Part shown: positions 12,345 through 24,708 of the stretch, piece by piece
How positions within the stretch are numbered: position 1 is the stretch's first letter
How the letters are laid out: each line of letters begins with the position of its first letter
Assembly: GCF_014851395.1 (NCBI RefSeq)
Contig: NW_024040374.1
Location: 29,964,772 to 30,028,771 of the forward strand
DNA: 64,000 nucleotides
Source of the DNA: Micropterus salmoides
Lineage: Eukaryota; Chordata; Actinopteri; Centrarchiformes; Centrarchidae
Direction of reading: 5' to 3'
Position numbers and translations under genes: made by a program
Notes under the pieces: model-generated
The model's input: the letters and a program-made list of their open reading frames with translations, nothing else
What the model was told of the DNA's origin: nothing
Databases searched by the model: none

Positions 12345-12745
12345 ACACCCAGTACATACCCACTGTATGGCCAAAAGTATGTGGACATGGTGGGTTATTT
12401 TACATGGTTTGGGCTAGACACCTTAGTTCCAATTTGAGGAAATGTAAATGTTACAGCATACGATGTTATTTACAGAATACAATAGTGTCCAGTTTTGGGA
12501 AGGCTCTTTCTTGTTTTACCATGACAATGCCCCCGTGCACAAAGAAATTAAAGTGGAATGGAAATGGAAATGTGGAAGGATTTGACCGGCCTGCACAGAG
12601 CCCTGACCTCAACCCCATCCAACACCTTTGGGATGAACTGAAACCCTGAAAACAACCAAGGCCTTTGCGCTCAAGATCAGTGGCTGACCTTACAAATGTT
12701 CTTGTGTCTGAATGGGAGCAAACAAGCATATATTAACAATAAAAT
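12345..12745 (+). pseudogene. Tc1-type transposase 3' fragment (internally deleted)
   Basis: The left side carries 'actgtatggccaaaagtatg', a terminal sequence common in fish Tc1/mariner elements. The coding remnant near 12590-12649 reads RPAQSPDLNPIQHLWDELKP, which contains the DDE-superfamily 'SPDLNPIE.LWDEL' block. It is preceded by 'FYHDNAPVHK', the second catalytic Asp region, in another frame. Stops and frame changes make it a pseudogene, and most of the N-terminal half is missing. Confidence 0.8.
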
Positions 12746-13954
12746 ATCTAGAGTGCAGCCTCAAAGAATGTAAAGGGTTGTTTTTATGAGCCGTGACAAA
12801 CTTATTTTATTGTCAATAAGCTCCATCAGAACACCATAATGAACCACAAATAAAAATGTAACAGTTGTAGACAACTTAGCCAATCAAAAGCTTAAGTGGG
12901 GCTTTATGATGCGTCAGCAGAGCGATGTGACTCGGTCACACTTCCCCCAGTCCCTGCACTCTTTCGGTCAACACACCCAACATACACTTTAGTGAAGCCT
13001 CTGACTTTAAGTTAGATAAGAAGCATGAAGATGAATGAACACACAAACTAGAATTAGCAGAAAAGTGTGTGTATGTGTATGCCTGTGTGTAAGTGTGTAA
13101 ATGTGTGGATATGATCAGTCAGCCTTGGAACCCGTGATGGACTAGCTTGGTAATTGTCTGGTCAACAGACAGACCACTCAGATAAAGTCAGAGCCACAGC
13201 CCTGGGCCCTGATGGGAACAGGGTGTGTTCAGTGAATTAATCAATCTAAAAGGGCTGACAAGATGAGAGAGGTGGACAAGCTCTCTTAGACACAAACACC
13301 AACACATGCAGACACATGACCACAGACATAAGGAAACACAGAAGCTATTTACCCGGATGAGCAAATAGAAATAAAAGACAGAAAGAGTGCAGCAAAACTC
13401 AAGAGAAATGCAGATGGTGGGATGTAAATATACTGTATGTAATGTAATTTTACATATGCAAAAAAAAAACAGAAGCAGGGATGTATCCCTATCTATCCCA
13501 CCTAAACTTTAAACTCTGGTTGCAAAGTTGACAACAGGCAGGAAACAATACTTTACAGAAATTTTAGGATGATATGCCAACAAGTATATAATAAATACTA
13601 GAACATTTTTGTGGAAATTTGGATGTGCCTGCATGCTTTCCAGGAATATTCTTGCTAGTTCGTTGCAGACACATCATCACCTTGGAATTATTGGTTCTAT
13701 CCAACCCATTCTCACTCCCTGACTCGTCACATATGGACGCATGGTCAAGACTCATCAGCCTCAGTTTGTAACGTCCCTATAGCGTCATGTGGGGGGAGCC
13801 CTGTAGTGTCAGCTTTTTATCGTAAAGGTAGTTATATGATATTTACCAGAAAAGACAGAGTAAGGAGGTGGTTGAGGTGGATGGAGGACCAAAACCCGGA
13901 CTCTAAACCAGGAGAGCAGTGTTCGTGTCCCGTGTGAAACACAAAGTCAAGATT

Positions 13955-14290
13955 AAAAGAGACCTATTATGATTTTCCAAATTGTATGACTTATCTACAA
14001 TGTTGAATGTTCATGTTAAACATGGCAAAGCTTCAAATAATGAGTTTAAAGTATTTAAAAGAAATCCCTGTGACCTAAAACCCCAGATTTCCTCCTGTTC
14101 TGCATGCTCTGTTTTGAACTGCTTTTTCTACCAACTGCTCCGTTCTATGTAATATGGAACCAGACGGAGCTGGTGTTCCATATATGGTCATTTGCTCCGC
14201 ACAACAAATGAACATATAAAGGGCAGCTAAAACGAGCTTCCTAATGTTAGTCTGGCAGCTAATGCTAATATTAACAGGCAAGCACTACAT
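13955..14290. mobile_element. Dispersed element end (one terminus only)
   Basis: The text 'aaaagagacctattatgatt' and what follows resemble the end of a common teleost non-autonomous element, distantly like the termini at 636-1368. No matching right terminus was found. It runs into the twin hairpins at 14292-14378. Confidence 0.45.
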
Positions 14291-14291
14291 G

Positions 14292-14378
14292 GTCTGTACT
14301 TGTATAGCACCTTTCAGTACAAGTACAGACTGCTTTTAACACCTTAGACATAATTCTTTTCACATTATGTCTAAGGTG
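14292..14378. repeat. Twin adjacent perfect hairpins
   Basis: Arm pair 1: GTCTGTACTTGTA (14292-14304) with its exact inverted copy at 14318-14330 (13-nt loop). Arm pair 2: CACCTTAGACATAAT (14340-14354) with its exact inverted copy at 14364-14378 (9-nt loop). Confidence 0.9.
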
Positions 14379-15270
14379 CCTCTTAACTGCTCATCAGTAA
14401 CAGAAATTAACATTCACTGGACAAAATATTTAGCACTGACCTTTATACTAACCTGCAATGCATTGTTTAATAAGAAAAAATTGACTTGTCTAAAAAGAAG
14501 AAATAAATATCACAAAAATGTCATAGAAACATTACATTTCATATATGCGCACACTGTGTTACAGCACATTTTTTTGTTTAAAACATATTAAGAGTAAACC
14601 ATTGCTTCTTTTCATGTTTTACAAGATAGAACCGTGTAATTCCAAGCAGAAATTGAGTTCTTATGATATGTTGTTGATGATGTTTTATTTGCATTTGACC
14701 TTTACATTTATATTTACTAATTCTGGTTGTTTATACACTTGTGCAACATGTATTCATGAATGTTTGCGTATGATTTGGCAACGCCACAAGTTGGGCTTTC
14801 TGGCAAAAATGTGTGTTGAAGCATAATAATAAAATAAAAAATGCTATATGTTTGTGTGTTGCACAGTACGGACACATAATAATTACTTATGCTATAAAAC
14901 TGATATAACTTATATATGCAAGTCATTTAAAAGATCCAGTATTCACAACTGCACATCACTGTAAATATGCACACAGGCAAAAAGAACTAAATAACTCATA
15001 CAGATGCACGAATTTATACACTACACTGTGAGGTCAACAGCGTTATCTCGTTATGGTCTGGTGATTTCCAAGAAGGGCCCCTGAGCAATTAACCAATGGC
15101 CAGCCAATATAGCCAGCTTTAATTGAATGGAATTAAAAGAGAAAAATAAGGAGTAAAGGTATTAAGGAGAGAGGGGGGAAAATGAAAGAAGGCAAACAGA
15201 TGGAAACAAATGATTGTGGGATCCCAAGAGTGGTCAGAGGTGCAGCCAGTCGATTGGAGACAAATTACAT

Positions 15271-15307
15271 CTCTCTCTCTCTCGCTCTCTCTCTCGCTCT
15301 CTCTCTT
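15271..15307. repeat. CT microsatellite
   Basis: Alternating CT, interrupted by two CG steps, followed by pyrimidine-rich sequence. Confidence 0.9.
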
Positions 15308-15895
15308 TGTCATCCCCTTTTTTCTCTCTCCCTTTCTTGCGCCCATTTTCTCCCTCTTTCGAACTCATTTGATGTAATGGAAACATTTCAAGGAGTAGTC
15401 TACCTTGCACAACGATTGGACGTACATTAAGCTCAGTCTACATAGATGCCTGTCTTCAGAGAGTGGGCACAAACACAAATGGGCACCCACAAACAGACTC
15501 AAAATGTGCAACAAAACCAACAGTGCCTCTGCCAGAGCTGGAACAGCTTCTGACATACAATACAGACCATGTGACACACAAAAGACATCCATTGACAGGC
15601 ACATACTACTTAGATAAAATTCTACACACCTATAAATGGCCAAAAGTGTCAATAAAAGACACTCATAAAACAATCTGACACCAAAAAAACATTAACTCAC
15701 TGGAATTTTCTGAAATAGCACTAACACCATGGGCTAATAGCTTGTAATTGAAAAAAGAAATACCGGGACAAGAGTGGCACACACATGCCCATCGAAGGAT
15801 CAATTGTACTTATGTATTTGGCCACTTTTTTGGGGGGTTGCGCCATTGATTGTCAGTGTGACTCACTCAGGAAGAATGGGTGCATAAATGTGATG

Positions 15896-15916
15896 TGTTT
15901 GTGTGTGTGTGTGTGA
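15896..15916. repeat. Short GT microsatellite
   Basis: An uninterrupted GT run of about ten units. Confidence 0.85.
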
Positions 15917-16725
15917 GACTGTTATCTGTGCAACATGGGAAACAGCAGAAAGCAGTGTTCCAGTCAGTGACCAGCTGCTTGGATTTATTGGGGAATAAAT
16001 GGAAATGGACAGACCGTACACACATACAATGGGGAAACATGCGGGCAGCAAGAGATGACGGTCTTCTCGCATGACCCACCCCCCCACCCCAAAAAAGAAA
16101 GACAACTGCTGCAGTAGGGAGTGAGTGAGTGGAGGCTCAAGCGAAAGACAGAGGAATCAGAATGAGGGAGTGGAGGAGTGGAAGGTGGCAGTATGGTAGA
16201 GGCCTGTGGAGATCATGCTGAGGTAAGAGGGGATTTAAGCTCTCGAAAGCAGGAATTACCCCTTAATACTGTATCCATCTCATCTCTCGCTCCCTCTCTC
16301 TCTAAACAAACACACAGCACACACAGTCATACACCTATGCCAAGGCTTCTAACCCTGCTATCCTTTGTGAAGCAGTTCCTGATGGGGTCAAGCCAAAACT
16401 GCAAGGTCTCACTAAACCCAATAACATTAGGGCGAGAATTTATATGGACTAAGAGTGGTGACACAGCTGTTAGACTCATGCAGATGCTTTGTGCAGACTC
16501 GAGTACAAAGCCCCATAAGACAGTCACACAATGTCCTCACCAAAAAAACACAAACACCAATTCCAACACTAAAAAACAACCTGTGTTTAAGATTCCTAGC
16601 AAGCAACCTACGGCCATGTTTTATAGCACTAATCTTTCCCTAACTTTACCTTAGTAGGCTTAGTTTTTAGTATTTAAATAGGCTTTAAGCAGAAAGTAAC
16701 ATAATGTGTATATATATATATTTAT

Positions 16726-17517
16726 TAGGGCTGACCCCGAATAGTCGAAGATTCGATGCTTCGATGGGCAGAGCCTGATTCGACTGTCAATCTCACAGTC
16801 GAGGCTTCGCAGCAACACAAGGAACATGCCATTTTGGCTATATGGGGGTGCTCAACGTCTTGATTTTACTACCAGTTTTCTCCCAATAAGTTAATATACA
16901 GCCTATTACAATATACATTTCAATGTTTAATGCTGTAAATAAGTATGTAAAAAGAATAAAACTTTCAATAAATGTTTTAGAAGTGCGTGAATAAATCCAA
17001 AATTGTAACCCTAACCCTGAGTCATCAGTGCGTATGTGTAGGCGTAGCGTGTATGTGTGCAGTGGCAATGGAGGAACACTTGCAGAAGAGACGGAGTTCC
17101 AGCTTCACTGGTTTAGTGCCGAGTTGTCCGCACCTCGCGGGACTTTCAGATAATTTATCACTGTTGATAAACCACATAAAGAATATTTTCATATATTATA
17201 ATATTATCATTTTTAAATAGTCGGCTACTTGAAATAGACCCGCGACGTGCATGCAGTTGTCGGCAGCGGTAATGCACGTAAAACTCTGCACAAGACCACT
17301 GAATGACAGGTGAGAGAGGGCGAGCGCCTCAATTTAGCTGGATGAAAAGAGATTCTCAAGATTAAAGCGGAGCATGTGTAACACCCCCCCCCCCCCCACC
17401 CCCCGCCGCTCACAATCGCCGCGCACAAACACAATTCGACTATCAGTTGACTATAGGCAGGATTTGACGATTCTGATCTGATTCGACTATGTAAATCCTT
17501 AGTCGGGGTCAGCCCTA
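16726..17517. mobile_element. 'AGTCGAAG' hAT-like MITE, copy 1 (complete, 792 bp)
   Basis: The terminus TAGGGCTGACCCCGA (16726-16740) is repeated exactly in inverted form at 17503-17517. The 8 bases on each side (ATATTTAT and ATATATAT) match at 7 of 8, consistent with a hAT 8-bp duplication in a TA-rich target. Subterminal text is rich in 'ATTCGACT/AGTCGAAT' words, and there is a run of 14 C at 17384-17397. No transposase frame is present. Two further partial copies lie at 30741-31160 and 43264-43455. Confidence 0.85.
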
Positions 17518-17541
17518 ATATATATATATATATATATATAA
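17517..17541. repeat. TA microsatellite
   Basis: Alternating TA between the MITE and the LINE 3' end. It may be the LINE tail or the MITE target. Confidence 0.8.
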
Positions 17542-18990
17542 ATCCCCCTCTCACCCCTTGCAGGTTGGCATGTGTCATCCTCACGCTCAGGTCCTCTACC
17601 AGAGGCCTGGGAGATTGAGGGTTCTGCGCAGTATCTTAGCTGTCTCTAGGACTGCACTCTTCTGGACAGAGACCTCTGATGTTTTACCTGGAATCTGCTG
17701 ATAGACACTCTCCCAGTTTGGGGGTCACAGCCCCCAGTGCTCTGATTACAACTGACACCACTGTTGCTCTTACTTTCCACATCTTTTCTAGCTCCTCTTT
17801 CAGTCCTTGGTATTTCTCAAGCTTCTCAAGTTCCTTCTTCTTGATGTTGCTGTTGCTTGGGATTGCCACATCTATCACTGCAGCCTTCTTCTGCTGTTTG
17901 TCAATCAACACGATGTCTGGTTGGTTAGCCATCACCAGTTTGTCAGTCTGGATCTTTAAGTCCCACAGGATCTTAGCTCGGTCATTCTCAACTACCTTAG
18001 GAGGTGTCTTCCATTTTGACCTTGGAACTTCCTGCCCATACTCATGGCAGATGTTCCTGTACACTATGCCAGATACCTGGTTATGGCATTCCATGTACGC
18101 ACTACCTGCCTGCATCTTCCACCCTGCTGTCTGCACTAGGGGTCCTGCCTGGTGTGGTAGACCCCAGCCTCTATTGATCTTGTACTGAGTGCCTGTTGTT
18201 GTGCCGCCATGATTAGCTCTTCTGTGCTGTCCTTTAGTCCAGCCTTTTCCAGCCACTGGTAGGATTTCTTAATTTCAGCCACTTCTTCTATTTGTCTGTG
18301 GTACATGCCGTGCAGCGGCTTGTCTCTTCATGAAGGGTCTTCCCTGTCCTCACCCTCGGGTTTCTGCTGCCTGAGGCTTATTTACTAAGCCCTTCATCTT
18401 TGGGGGCCATCTTCCTGATGTACTCCTGGATCTGTCATTTCATCCTGGACAGTTCAGAGGATACTTTGTCAGTTAGCTAGGGATCCAGCTTGGTTATGAT
18501 CTTCAATCGTAGGTCAGTCGCCCTTATGTTGAGTGATTCTGTGCCGTAAGGGCTTGTAGTTATTGGGGCTTGGGACCCAATTTCTGAGTGTGGGGTTGAT
18601 GATGACATCCCCCCGCTGACCTGTCGTCCTGGTTCCCTCTTGTTGTACCTCATCAATCTCTAGTTGTGATAGGAGTTGCCATTTGCGGATGTAAGAACAC
18701 TGAGCTAGGAGTTGCTTCTTTCTCAGTGTTGATGATGGGTTTCGAAGCATCCATATATGCCACAGTCTCTGCATCTAACCCCTTTCTCCGGGATTGCTTG
18801 TATAGTAGCATTGCATCAGATCCATATTTTCTGCTCTAGTCCATTGATGTCTTGTTCCAGTAGCCCATTTGTCATCAGGTCTGGTTCCCTAGCACATGAC
18901 GCAGACCTTGTTGACCCAGGCGACGTCCGAGCCAGTATAGCTCTTGTATTTGCAGTTTCACAAATGCCTGAGGTAGACAAGTAGCATTAG
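17542..18990 (-). pseudogene. LINE, 5'-truncated and missing its reverse transcriptase core
   Basis: Reading the minus strand from 18990, I see 'WTRAEN.DLMQCYYTSNPGERGYM.RLWHIW', then STLRKKQLLAQCSYIRKWQL and LRATDLRLKIITKLD. A jump follows near 18300 to NPTSGWKRL, then SAYMECHNQVSGIVYRNICH, EVPRSKWKTPPKVVENDRAK, 'QPDIVLIDKQQKKAAVIDVAIP' and KEELEKMWKVRATVVSVVIR. After one frameshift it ends in KSAVLETAKILRRTLNLPGL and a stop at 17596-17598. This is the N-terminal and C-terminal coding text of a non-LTR element widespread in fish. The PD...(D) spacing resembles a restriction-like endonuclease, so an R2/Rex6-like clade is possible, but I am not certain. The central polymerase motifs are absent, and a Cys/His cluster just before SAYMEC is partly deleted. 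The longest open part is 17684-18256. Confidence 0.75.
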
Positions 18991-19194
18991 GAGCTTGCCC
19001 TGACCGGGAATCAAACTATATATCTATCTTATAGTGGTGATTTCAGTCACAAGCTTGAGGTGTTGTTTGATTCACACAAACTTCATGTAATTAAGTATAC
19101 ATGTAGAAACCATTTAGTGTAGGTCAACCCTCAAGAAAACTATGATAGCTTAAATGGGAGTGATGAAATGTTCTTGTTAAATTTATAGCCGCTT

Positions 19195-19735
19195 TCAATA
19201 TGGCTCTAGAGATGACAATATCAGCCTTTCAGCAGTCCAACACTTCCAGACTGAAATATCTCAACAACTGTTGGCTGCCATGACATTTTTATAGACATAC
19301 CTGGTCTCCAGAGAATGAATCTTAGTGACTTTGGTAATCCCTCCCTAGCACCACAATGAAGATGACACTTGCGGTTCAGGGCAAAATATCCATCCCGTAA
19401 CTACTGGATGAATTGTCATAGTATTTGCTACATAACTCAAGGTCCCTACAGGACACATTTTAATCATTTTAGTAATCCCCTGATTTTCCCCTAGCACCAC
19501 GAGCAAGTCAACATTTCTACCTATTCAGTAAAATATCTCAATATTTGTACATTCATGGTTTCCAGACATGGTTAACATGGTAAACATTATACAGTACCTG
19601 CTACTTATCAACATGGAAGCATTGTCATTGTAAGCATGTTTGCGTGCTTATGTTAGCATTTAAGTCAAAGCAAAGCTCAAAGTACAGCCACACAGAGCAC
19701 CTAGCATCGCTATACACTCTTAGTCTTGTTAAAAT
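19195..19735 (+). repeat. Common percomorph dispersed repeat, copy 1
   Basis: Repeating phrases such as 'gtgactttggtaatccc', 'ttcccctagcaccac', 'aaaatatctcaacaactgttgg' and 'attgtcattgtaagcatg' make up this stretch. They are familiar as a highly abundant fish repeat of unclear class. Two more partial copies lie at 46850-46935 and 59560-59890, all in the same orientation. Confidence 0.7.
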
Positions 19736-19929
19736 ATCTTTTTCAATGTTGAAAACATAAAATGCACTCTAAAGTTGTCCATTGCATTGCCTCGGGGGTC
19801 GCCACATATCTCAAAACCTGAGAAGATGAAACTAAAACCATCAACACAATTAGTTACCACAAGAGTTAAGTGTAAGAAATTACACTTTCCTTTCCTTCAT
19901 CCATGACCTATTTCACCCCCACCTTATTT

Positions 19930-20515
19930 TCTCCTATTTGGCTTCTTTCTCTCTCCTTTCTTTTTATTTCTTCACAGCCCCCTCATGTTTGAATGACAGG
20001 AAAATATCCCTGCTGCCCTCTTATCATCTATTAATCTCTTTCTGGCAAAGGAAATTAAACTCTCTCGCTATATATTTCTTTTTCTTTTTCTTTAGACATT
20101 TTCTGCTTTAATTGGTATGTGGGCTGCTTAAAAGGAGACAAGCCTGCCTTTCAATGCGAGAGAAATGACTTTGCTGGTAAAGGCTGATTTCTGTCCTCTT
20201 TTGTAGGAGCGCTTTGTAATTTTTTCACAAGCATTTTATGGCCATTTTTACCCTGAGGGTCTGTAATGTCCTGGTTGGATTCCCTCAAGTTTTAGTGTCT
20301 TTCTTTGCCTTCAAGGAGAGACGTTGAACCCCCACTCATAACAAAAGTACCTGTTTAATTTAATCCCTCCATCTATCTATTCGTTCTCCTTTTGTGTGGA
20401 GGAAGATCTCGTGGCTCCTAGCAGGTCCCTGCATCTCATCTCTCACCTTATTTAGTAGGCTAATTAACAACTGCATCTCATTTATGATGACCTGAGCATG
20501 AGGCGCGCCCAGAAG
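19930..20515. promoter_or_regulatory. Candidate conserved non-coding element
   Basis: This is a 0.6-kb repeat-poor block with homeodomain-type AT motifs (CTTTAATTGG, GCTAATTAACAAC), a long pyrimidine stretch and no open frame. It sits between repeat-derived stretches, deep in the intron. It looks like typical vertebrate enhancer sequence, but conservation has not been tested. Confidence 0.3.
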
Positions 20516-22139
20516 TCAAGTCACATTTCAAGGCAATCAAAACTGTACTGCAATAAAAATAGTTCAAGTAATTAAGCAGCGCAAAATAACAAGACCAAGG
20601 ACGACATACAACTACAATAAAAAAGGTAATATAATAAAAGAAGGGTTAGAGAGCAAGCCTATATATAAAGCTCCTATGAATGCTAATCTTTTTGGGTTGC
20701 AGTGTGTTAGGAGAGACTTAAAATGATGGAATGAGTAACATTCTACACGAGTCACTAACCAGTGCATATGGGGCGACAGGTACAACTGACTATAACATAT
20801 AGACTAAATGTTATCTCTGCATGCCTCCTTACCTTTATTCCTCTTGTTTTTTTCCTTTATCTACACCTAGGGCTAAAACATATGGGCTCTTGAAACTCAA
20901 TACCAAAACACAATCTATTGAAGTTGCTTAGAGATGTTACATTTTGGCTTGGAAAAGCCTCTTAAGAAAGATTCAGACACACAGGTATTAAAGATTTAAA
21001 ATCCCTCCAAAAATATTGATGGTAATATCACCACTAACTATAATTGCTATTTTTGCTGTTGCTACTTAATACTTCGTAACTTATTCCAAATGTAATGTCA
21101 ATAGGTTTTTCCCTCTTGAACGCCACATTTAAGTATTTTCTGATCGGACGCCCCTATTGGAAGAAAGACCCAATATGTTTGTGCATTGTAAAACCGTTGG
21201 CGATATGGCTTTGTTGTGGAAACTCCCTTCCACATGCCTACATGGAAAGCCATGATGGACCTGGCGTCGCCAGGTAATTTTTCTGGGGCATTAACCCCCG
21301 AATGATTTGACCATCAAAACATTTAAATATAAATGTTGTCGGTCAGCGTCTAGTCAATGTATTTGCTACACAAACTGTTAACAATTGCCGCAAAGTAGTG
21401 AGAGAATAACATGACACACCTGACCGCGACACAGACACCTGACGCTCTCTCTGCTGTCTCTTTGCTTTGCTCTGTTTGACTGTCTCTCTGCTCCAGGATG
21501 CTTAATACCCTCTGAAGCGGCTGTGAGCTGCACTTTATCAAAGGTGCTGAAGTGAACATGTGTGTGGATGTGTGGTGATATTTCTGTCTGTGTGTTTTCT
21601 ACCTCTGATGAACAGCAGTGAGCTCGTCACATACAGTACAGTCCCAGATGGGCTCTCTGTCTGTCAGACGGCCTATAGGGGGTAGCAGCCTACTACCATA
21701 TCAGCAGAGCAATAAGACAGGGTAATGCACAGCAGTGGGGCAGGTAGATTTAGTTAAAATATAATGACTTCATTGTCATTATATCTCCTAATATTATATC
21801 TCAAATTATTATTGTGCAAATGTCAAAGATATGTGGGACAGATTTTCAATGTGCGGAAAGTTCTGAACATGAGAAGAAAAGCTACTGAAACATAGGAGCT
21901 ATTAAGGTGCAGGGGTTTATAACTGAATTAAAATTAATTCATTTATCATTGAGGTGAAAAGGTGCAGCGTGCACATTTAAAGACTTTAGGTTACTTCAGT
22001 CATGCCTGCATGTGTGTTGACTCACACAGCAGGGATGAAATAAAATAAAAAACAGGAGAAACATATTTGACAGCAATACAGAATGCCTGAGAGCCTTACA
22101 GCACTATATTACACTATATTTTTATTTTTTGAATGGTCA

Positions 22140-22735
22140 CCTGAATTTTGTGTTTCCTTCTACATAAATAAAGACATTTCCTCAATGAATTGGTACAAAT
22201 TCACCAGAATGCAGGAAATGAAGTATTTAAAGTCCAGATTTTCAGGGGCAGGATCCCCAGACCCTCTTCTCTTAAATTAAAAAAATAAATTATTATCAGT
22301 AGTAATGATACAAATCATAATAAATGTATTTATATGGCCTATGATTTTTAATCATTTAAATGTAGCTTAATGATTTATAGGGTTAAGTTTGACAAATGGC
22401 ATAACAAGGTAGCAGTTTTGATACAAGTATGTACCCAGAAAGCAGGAAATTAAGTGTTTAATGTTTAAAATCTTCTATTTCCTCAATAAATTGTTTTTCC
22501 CAAATACTAAGCCTATTAAAATATATTGTCATCTTGTTGTCGTGACCCCACTATTGTGCAGTGCCAAGTCTCATGGGCTACGAGTTTTGTCAAACCCCTA
22601 ATCTAAGCCCTTAAAAGCAAGGATGGTGTATTGATGAAGGATGTGCAACCGATTTTGGTGGGCCGCCTGGGCCAAAAATGCCAGGGCCGATTTTTTGTCC
22701 CAGTCCAGCCCTGCATGTGCCTATGTCGAAAAGCC
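22140..22735. other. Possible transposon debris
   Basis: The near-repeated phrase 'agaatgcaggaaatgaagt' / 'agaaagcaggaaattaagt' (about 22207 and 22437) and 'tttcaggggcaggatcccc' resemble degraded DNA-transposon ends known from fish. So does 'gtgggccgcctgggcc' near 22660. No paired termini could be fixed. Confidence 0.35.
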
Positions 22736-23999
22736 ATAAGATCGTACTCTTTATTATCAGGCTGCAGCCTCTGCTGCTCTTTGTCACCTCTTGCACACGA
22801 ACACAGACATGCGGGCGCACACAGCGGCCAGCGCAGAGACAGGCCGTGGTGGAGACAGTGAAGTGAAGGTAACTAAACTACTCGAGTTGACAAAAGCTTC
22901 TCTCATTACTGTAAACCTCACGAGTAAAAGACAATACTTTATCAATACATCTGTTTAACAAGCACATGTAGAAGGGGTTTAACCTGCTCTGTCCACAGTT
23001 TCTCATCCTCTATGTTATAAAGGCACACTGCTCTAACGCTAGCTTGGCAATTAGCTAAATATACAAACATGCTAAATTGAAAGCTGTCTGTAGTCTAACT
23101 GTTCAGCTTAGTTTGCCATGCAGCTTCAAAATGGCACATTGTAACCTGCAGTAAATAACAGCAGAGAAAGAGGGAAGGAGGACAGGAGGAAGGACCATAT
23201 ACAATATGCTGTCTTCTTCTGAAAAAGTGAAAAACATCCGAACCTTGGCGACATGTTTGTTTGGCTCTAGCTGCCTGCACTGCACTGCGTCTGCGTGGCT
23301 CTATGCACGCGCAGCAACATGACTCACAGAGTGCAACAACAGAATCGGCGCATGTTAGCATTGTTTAATTCTTATAGGCTGAACTCTTGGCCAAAATTCA
23401 TTTTGACATGCTTCCAAGAACGGAATATGCCCAAATTTTTCAGGGCCTTTATCGGAACGATAATTATCGTGTCGGACATTTTGTTGATTGCTGCTGTTAT
23501 TTTTTCCAAGGAGGACAGTTTACAGGTAGTGCATTAGTCATTAGTTTTAAGGTGTCAGAGCATTACAAGCATGTCAAATCGTTGAACCGTCCCTTAAACC
23601 CCCACATTTTTTCAATGTCAAAACTGTGGAGAGATTTCCAACTTTCCAAAACCGACAATCTGACATTCAAGCTTAATTCAAGCAGTGACTGGCCATGTGT
23701 GTTGATGTGAGAAAGTAGGCAGGGTTTGAACTTTTCTCTTAAGATATATATTTTTTTCTTAAGTACTTCCATTAGATTTTGTACGTATAAATGAGTGGAC
23801 CACCATGAATGCCTTCAAGGACAGAAGTTTGAAAGTGTGCCCTGTTTCCCCCATTTGAATAATTATCTTGTCTCGCCTCTTTGCAGACAGACTTTTCTTT
23901 GCCTTTCAGTGTGGTTATCGAGCAAAGATATGCATTGCGCATGCATTTAGGCATGTATGACACACAAACTAATTTAATTCAAACATACCCGAGTCCCAC

Positions 24000-24125
24000 A
24001 AATGCTTAGCAGTAGGATTTCTGCTACTGCTACTTGCTACTACTACTACTATTGTTAATATTTCTAATATTATACTGTATATAATTTGCTAATACTACCA
24101 CTTACATCCTACTGCTACTACAAAT
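24000..24125. repeat. CTA/CTG triplet-rich tract
   Basis: Imperfect CTA and CTG triplets with an AT-rich interruption. Confidence 0.6.
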
Positions 24126-24708
24126 GTATAAATTCATAAAATATAGTTGTAGAATAATACAATGTCATTAGAATCAGCTGTGGATGAGGTCAACCTGCAA
24201 AACAGTAAAGAAGTTTTCTGTTCAAAACTTTCTGCATATCAGAATCTATCCCACATATCTGGGTTCTCTGACATTTCGAGAATAAAGTTGTGCTATTTTC
24301 AGAAAAAAAAAAAAAAATTTACAAGAATAAATTTCTATCTGCACAAAAAAATTGGCAACATGACCAATACACAAATTCTCAAGCTTTTGACTTGTATTCT
24401 AATTATTATTAGGATTAGAATAGTACGTTAGTATACCACTAAAACATAACACTATCAATAAAATATTAAAATGGTAGTATTTAATATTAATAAATAATGT
24501 TTTTAGTATACTAGTCCTACACAGAAAATTGAGAAGAGTAAAATATGTGGTGTTTTTGAGTAAATGCAGAGTTAATTCTACTCTGATAGAGTCAGATACA
24601 TTATATTTGACTAAGATGATAAGGAGTTGGTGTAAAAACAAAAAAACAAAGTATCACTAAATTAAAACTGTAAGTATAACTGTATAAATATTAATTCTGA
24701 ACTTCTTA

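Noticed and set aside
12275..12649. 124-codon plus-strand open frame as a host gene
   Set aside because: Its end is Tc1 transposase text and its start lies in a GAAA microsatellite, so it is a transposon relic.
16178..16654. 158-codon plus-strand open frame
   Set aside because: Low-complexity Ser/Thr/Gln/Asn-rich composition from CA- and AC-rich DNA, with no family resemblance and no splice context.
17679..18188. 169-codon plus-strand open frame
   Set aside because: It is the antisense shadow of the LINE C-terminal coding sequence on the minus strand.
18985..19020. tRNA-like B-box text ('gtttgattcccggtcagggc' on the minus strand)
   Set aside because: No acceptor stem, anticodon arm or A box could be fitted around it. 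At most it is a SINE fragment.
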